DNA from: Corynebacterium mustelae
GTDB taxonomy: Bacteria > Actinomycetota > Actinomycetes > Mycobacteriales > Mycobacteriaceae
DNA length: 64,000 nt
NCBI RefSeq assembly: GCF_001020985.1
Contig: NZ_CP011542.1
Span: 2,418,001 to 2,482,000 of the forward strand
Direction of reading: 5' to 3'
Position numbers and translations under genes: made by a program. Shown in pieces: positions 60,604 to 64,000 of this stretch (position 1 is its first letter; the number at the start of each line of letters is the position of its first letter). The notes under the pieces were generated by a model. The model saw nothing but the letters and a program-made list of their open reading frames with translations. It was not told where the DNA came from and did no database searches.

Positions 60604-62031
60604 CTATAGGCGTTCGGTAATGAATTCTTTCACTGTGTTGACGTCGTTTGGCAAGTCAGTAACGTGGCGCTCGGCATCCATCACGTGTGCAAAACGCTCC
60701 GGGATTGGTGGGAAAAAACCAGTAGCTTCGGTTATCGTTTCGGCGAATTTTACTGGCAGTGCTGTTTCCAAGCAGACGATCGGTGAATCCACCTGATCGA
60801 GCCACTCGCGGGCAACTTTGACGCCATCAGCTGTGTGCGGGTCGATTAAGACCCCGTAGTTGTCAAAGCAGTCTTTAATCACTGCGACCCGATCAGCATG
60901 GGTTGAACGGCCGGATAGGAAACCGTAGCGAGTCGGAATAATTCCAAACGCCGGGTCGCCAACCAGGGAGAACCCACCAGTTGGTACTTGGGAACCAAAT
61001 AGATCTGAGATTCGCTCGGCATCACGACCCAGTAGATCAAAAATGAACCGTTCAAAATTGGAAGCGCGGGAAATATCCATCGACGGCGATGAGGTTTCAA
61101 GGGTATCGGCAGCGGAACGAACCCGATATTCACCGGTGCGGAAAAACTCGTCAAGCACATCGTTTTCGTTTGTTGCTACGATGAGTCGATCGATCGGCAG
61201 GCCCATTTGCTTTGCAATATGGCCTGCACAAATATCGCCGAAGTTTCCGGTTGGCACGCAGAATGACACTTTTTGGTCGTCCGCATCGGTGACCTTCAAC
61301 CAGGAAGAAATGTAATAGACTACCTGTGCCATAAGCCGTGCCCAGTTGATGGAATTAACCGCACCGATCCGGTTGTTAACTTTAAACACAGTGTCAGCGG
61401 ACACAGCTTTAACCACATCTTGGCAATCGTCAAATACTCCGTCAAGCGCAATGTTAAAAATATTCTCGTCGGCCAAACCAAACATCTGCGCTTGCTGGAA
61501 CGCAGTCATGCGCCCTTTGGGGGTGAGCATGAAAACCTTAATTCCGGTTCGACCCCGCATCGCGTATTCGGCGGCCGAGCCTGTGTCGCCGGAGGTGGCT
61601 CCTAGAATATTGAGGGTTTCACCCCGCCTGTTGAGTTCGTATTCAAATAGCTCGCCTAATAGCTGCATAGCCATGTCTTTAAAGGCAGCGGTTGGGCCTT
61701 CGGATAGATGCCCAATGTAAATGCCGTCCTGGAGTTTTGTTACTGGCACGATCTCCTCAGTCGAAAATGTTGGGGTGCGGTAGGCACGGGCACAAATGGC
61801 TTCGATGTCCGCCTCGGGGATATCGTCGATAAACAACTTGAGCACTTCCGCTGCAAGTGCGTGATAGCCCTGCGTTTTAAGCAATTCCCGCCAGTTGCTC
61901 AGAACTTCTAGTGTCAACTGCGGGTATTCCTCTGGCAGATAAAGGCCTCCGTCGGGGGCGAGTCCGCCAAGTAGAATGTCACTGAACGTTGCTGGGGTCT
62001 TATTTTTATCGCGAGTTGAAATATAGTGCAC
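60604..62031 (-). CDS. thrC: Threonine synthase
   Basis: 475-residue PLP enzyme converting O-phosphohomoserine to threonine. Family marks: TPATFSDILLGGLAPDGGLY, PLP-Lys in LSEGPTAAFKDMAMQL, GATSGDTGSAAEYAM and CVPTGNFGDICAGH. Start GTG 62029-62031, giving a protein that begins HYISTRD after the initiator, as in C. glutamicum; the frame is open to 62091. TAATCT at 62040-62045 (minus strand) is seven bases upstream and would give a leaderless transcript. Confidence 0.95.
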   Translation of the reverse strand: MHYISTRDKNKTPATFSDILLGGLAPDGGLYLPEEYPQLTLEVLSNWRELLKTQGYHALAAEVLKLFIDDIPEADIEAICARAYRTPTFSTEEIVPVTKLQDGIYIGHLSEGPTAAFKDMAMQLLGELFEYELNRRGETLNILGATSGDTGSAAEYAMRGRTGIKVFMLTPKGRMTAFQQAQMFGLADENIFNIALDGVFDDCQDVVKAVSADTVFKVNNRIGAVNSINWARLMAQVVYYISSWLKVTDADDQKVSFCVPTGNFGDICAGHIAKQMGLPIDRLIVATNENDVLDEFFRTGEYRVRSAADTLETSSPSMDISRASNFERFIFDLLGRDAERISDLFGSQVPTGGFSLVGDPAFGIIPTRYGFLSGRSTHADRVAVIKDCFDNYGVLIDPHTADGVKVAREWLDQVDSPIVCLETALPVKFAETITEATGFFPPIPERFAHVMDAERHVTDLPNDVNTVKEFITERL

Positions 62032-62122
62032 GGATACTAGATTAGCGTGCTCTGGCTCAAACCACGGTTTTACCGGGGGCAAATAATTCACCAGCTTTTA
62101 ACTCATTGAGTATGTTTTTCTT

Positions 62123-63412
62123 GTGAGCACTTCAAAACAAACCACACCCACCGCTCCAACAACCGTCTCTGGTCGGGCATTGGCGGTATGACTGTGTGGG
62201 TGCGCGGTGTATGTGATGGCGGTGGCTGGACGCACGTCATTCGGTGTGGCTGGTGTCGCAGCGATTGACCGCTTCGGTTTGGCAGCTAGCCAACTGGCCT
62301 TGTTCATCACGGTTCAGGTTGGTGTCTACGCGTTAGCGCAGGTTCCGGCAGGTATTGTCATTGACCGATTCGGCCCTCGAAAGTTACTGTTCTCCGGTGC
62401 GATTTTGATGGCATGCGGTCAGGTCATCATGGCGTTGACTACAAGTTTCCACGTAGCGGTTGCCGCGCGGGTTTTAATCGGTTTAGGTGATGCCACCGCA
62501 TTTTTATCTGTGATGCGACTGCTACCGCAGTGGTTTCCGTTGCGCAAAGCTCCTATTTTCGCGCAGGTTACCGGCACTATGGGACAGCTGGGGCAGGTAA
62601 TATCGGCGGTACCATTTTTAGCTGCGTTAGGCGCTGTTGGTTGGACCGCTGCGTTTCTTGGTCTCGGTGCCTGCGGTGTGATCGTGGCGGTGGCCGCTGT
62701 TGCGGTTGTGCGTGATAGGCCCCAGCCTGCACCAGAAATAAGCCAAGCTTCCCGAGTTCCGCTACGTCGCGCTTTAGCTGTCGTGGTTCATGATCCAGTG
62801 GTGTGGCAAGGGCTGTTTACCCACTGGACTAATATGGTGCTGCTCACGGTGTTTTCACTGCTGTGGGGGACACCGTTAATGCAGCTGGGCATGGGGTTAA
62901 GCGTGGCAACGATCGGGACGTTACTCAGCGTTATCGCTGTAACTTCGGTGTGCTCAGGCCCCATCCATGGCCTAATTTCCGCACGTTTGGGTAGCCGTCG
63001 GGAATCGTTCTCGTTTGCTGTCGCAGGGCTCAATGGCGCGATTGTCCTCGCGTTTTTCCTCCCGACTTCCCCACCACCTGTTGGTTGGCTTTTTATCTGG
63101 GTTATAGTTTTGGCACTTTTGATTCCAGCGTCGGGTTTTGGCTTCGACTCGATCCGTGAATCTGTGGACAACAAGGTTGTCGCCACCGCCACCGGTTTTG
63201 CCAACATGGGTGGGTTTATCTCCACCATGATCGCTGGGCAATTGGTCGGAATTGTATTGGATCAATTTCCGTTGCCGCACGGCTGGACAGAATTCCGTAT
63301 TGCCTGGGGCGCGGTTATCGGCGTGTGGGCAATCGGCATGGTGGGTTTTATCTACTCGCGGTGGCGGGTACGCCGACGTGGCACCCGGCTTCGCACCGCC
63401 GCTGAGGGTTAA
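62123..63412 (+). pseudogene. MFS transporter with premature stop codon
   Basis: From GTG 62123 the frame reads VSTSKQTTPTAPTTVSGRAL, AV, TGA at 62189-62191, then LCGCAVYVMAVAGRTSFGVA and about 400 further codons of a 12-TM major facilitator (VIDRFGPRKLL is the loop 2-3 motif; ARVLIGLGDATAFLSVMRLL is helix 4-5). The position of the TGA corresponds to a Trp (TGG) in my recollection of the C. glutamicum homologue (GRALAVWL). An internal start at 62207 would give 401 residues lacking most of helix 1. Its 3' end overlaps the AAA gene by 4 bp. Confidence 0.75.
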
Positions 63413-64000
63413 TCCGGAAAGCAGATAAATTTCGCAGTTTCGTGCGGGTTATTGAGAAACTCCTTAGTTGCTGCCACTGACTCGCATTCTTCATACGTGA
63501 CGTTATCGATGCCGTTTTCGGAGATACACACAATATCAGCCCCAGGAATCGCAGGTAGGATCGCCGAATGGGTGGCGATAATGAACTGTGAACCAGCTTC
63601 AGCGGCGTGATAAATCTTCCCCAGCAACGCCATTTGGGCGATGGCGGACAGGCCCGCCTCGGGCTCGTCGAAAAGCATGAAGTGCGGCTTTTTCCACAAC
63701 GAATCCAGGAACTTTAATACCCCTTCGCCGTGGGAACGTTCGTGCAGCATTGGGTCCACCGCAGCGTTACGACGAAACTCGGTGGCGAAATTAAAAAACG
63801 TCTCCGCCCGCAAAAACGCCGACCTGGGCGGATTCTTCGCCCGTGAAATGGTCAGCGCCTTGCCCAATTGCGATTCGGTTTCCGCGTAATTGAAATTCAT
63901 CAGCGCTTTTGTACCACCCTCGGGGTTGATGTTCATCGCAACCGCGATCGCTTCTAGCAGCGTGGATTTACCCGCCCCGTTATCCCCCACGATCACGGTG
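63409..64000 (-). CDS. AAA-family ATPase (ABC/SMC-like), 5' truncated by window edge
   Basis: About 197 codons of the C-terminal part. Walker A GDNGAGKSTLLEAIA at the window edge, Walker B HFMLFDEPEAGLSAIAQ, and the H-loop-like FIIATHSAILPAIPGA. The short inserted domain suggests a single-domain AAA ATPase of the type in which the signature region is SHGEGVLKF. Function unknown. A GTCGAAAAGC copy lies in the Walker B coding region (63667). Confidence 0.85.
   Translation of the reverse strand, partial: TVIVGDNGAGKSTLLEAIAVAMNINPEGGTKALMNFNYAETESQLGKALTISRAKNPPRSAFLRAETFFNFATEFRRNAAVDPMLHERSHGEGVLKFLDSLWKKPHFMLFDEPEAGLSAIAQMALLGKIYHAAEAGSQFIIATHSAILPAIPGADIVCISENGIDNVTYEECESVAATKEFLNNPHETAKFICFPD

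Overview
The window is a chromosome segment of a Corynebacterium-type actinomycete of moderate GC content. The gene order is the conserved Corynebacterium/Mycobacterium block running from the prenyl synthase idsA to glnA. It carries mptA, an Rv2175c-like gene, pknL, mptC, aroG, plsC, a ROK glucokinase, pimB', two NlpC/P60 hydrolases, qcrB-qcrA-qcrC-ctaE, ctaF-ctaC, asnB (ltsA), an A-type Fe-S carrier, cobU-cobT-cobS, ilvE, pepA, sucB, lipB-lipA and glnA. LM/LAM mannosyltransferases, actinobacterial cytochrome bc1-aa3 subunits and CRP/GlxR-type sites all agree with that assignment. The species cannot be named from the sequence alone.

Layout. 0-16.9 kb: a truncated GNAT acetyltransferase, metF, then envelope genes (prenyl donor synthesis, mannan assembly, a PASTA kinase and its likely DNA-binding substrate, lipid acylation, PIM synthesis, peptidoglycan hydrolases), with aroG and a 3'-5' exoribonuclease. 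16.9-18.0 kb: a long gene-free region with a perfect GlxR-type palindrome. 18.0-24.6 kb: cytochrome bc1-aa3 genes on the minus strand. 25.0-34.9 kb: asnB, the Fe-S carrier, a DUF3043 protein, the cobalamin lower-ligand genes, ilvE and pepA. 35.0-45.2 kb: a lipoate-centred block holding a triple-lipoyl E2 (sucB), the glycine cleavage genes gcvP-gcvT-gcvH and the lipoylation enzymes lipB and lipA, interrupted by a tetR/doxX pair. 45.3-48.8 kb: a DUF4191 protein, an RDD protein, glnA and a PhnA-like zinc-ribbon protein. 48.8-59.4 kb: an accessory region with two secreted, C-terminally anchored proteins among decayed insertion sequences (IS3, IS21, IS256, IS5) and one intact IS1634-family element. 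59.4-64 kb: a Nudix hydrolase, a small ORF, thrC, an MFS transporter gene with a premature stop, and a truncated AAA ATPase.

Main observations. The decamer GTCGAAAAGC occurs 15 times (9 plus, 6 minus) where about 0.1 would be expected by chance. It has an extended consensus RCGTCGAAAAGCW, is enriched at gene 3' ends, forms one terminator as an inverted pair, and is absent from the IS-rich region. It looks like an uptake-type or chromosome-architecture signal. The IS1634-family element is flanked by an apparent 200-bp target duplication and sits inside an IS5 element (3-bp duplication AAT) that itself split an IS3 orfA, so the insertion history can be read. Also notable are a 110-bp convergent overlap of mptC and aroG, two nearly identical lipoyl-domain segments in sucB, interlocked inverted repeats after gcvH, and an in-frame TGA in the MFS gene.
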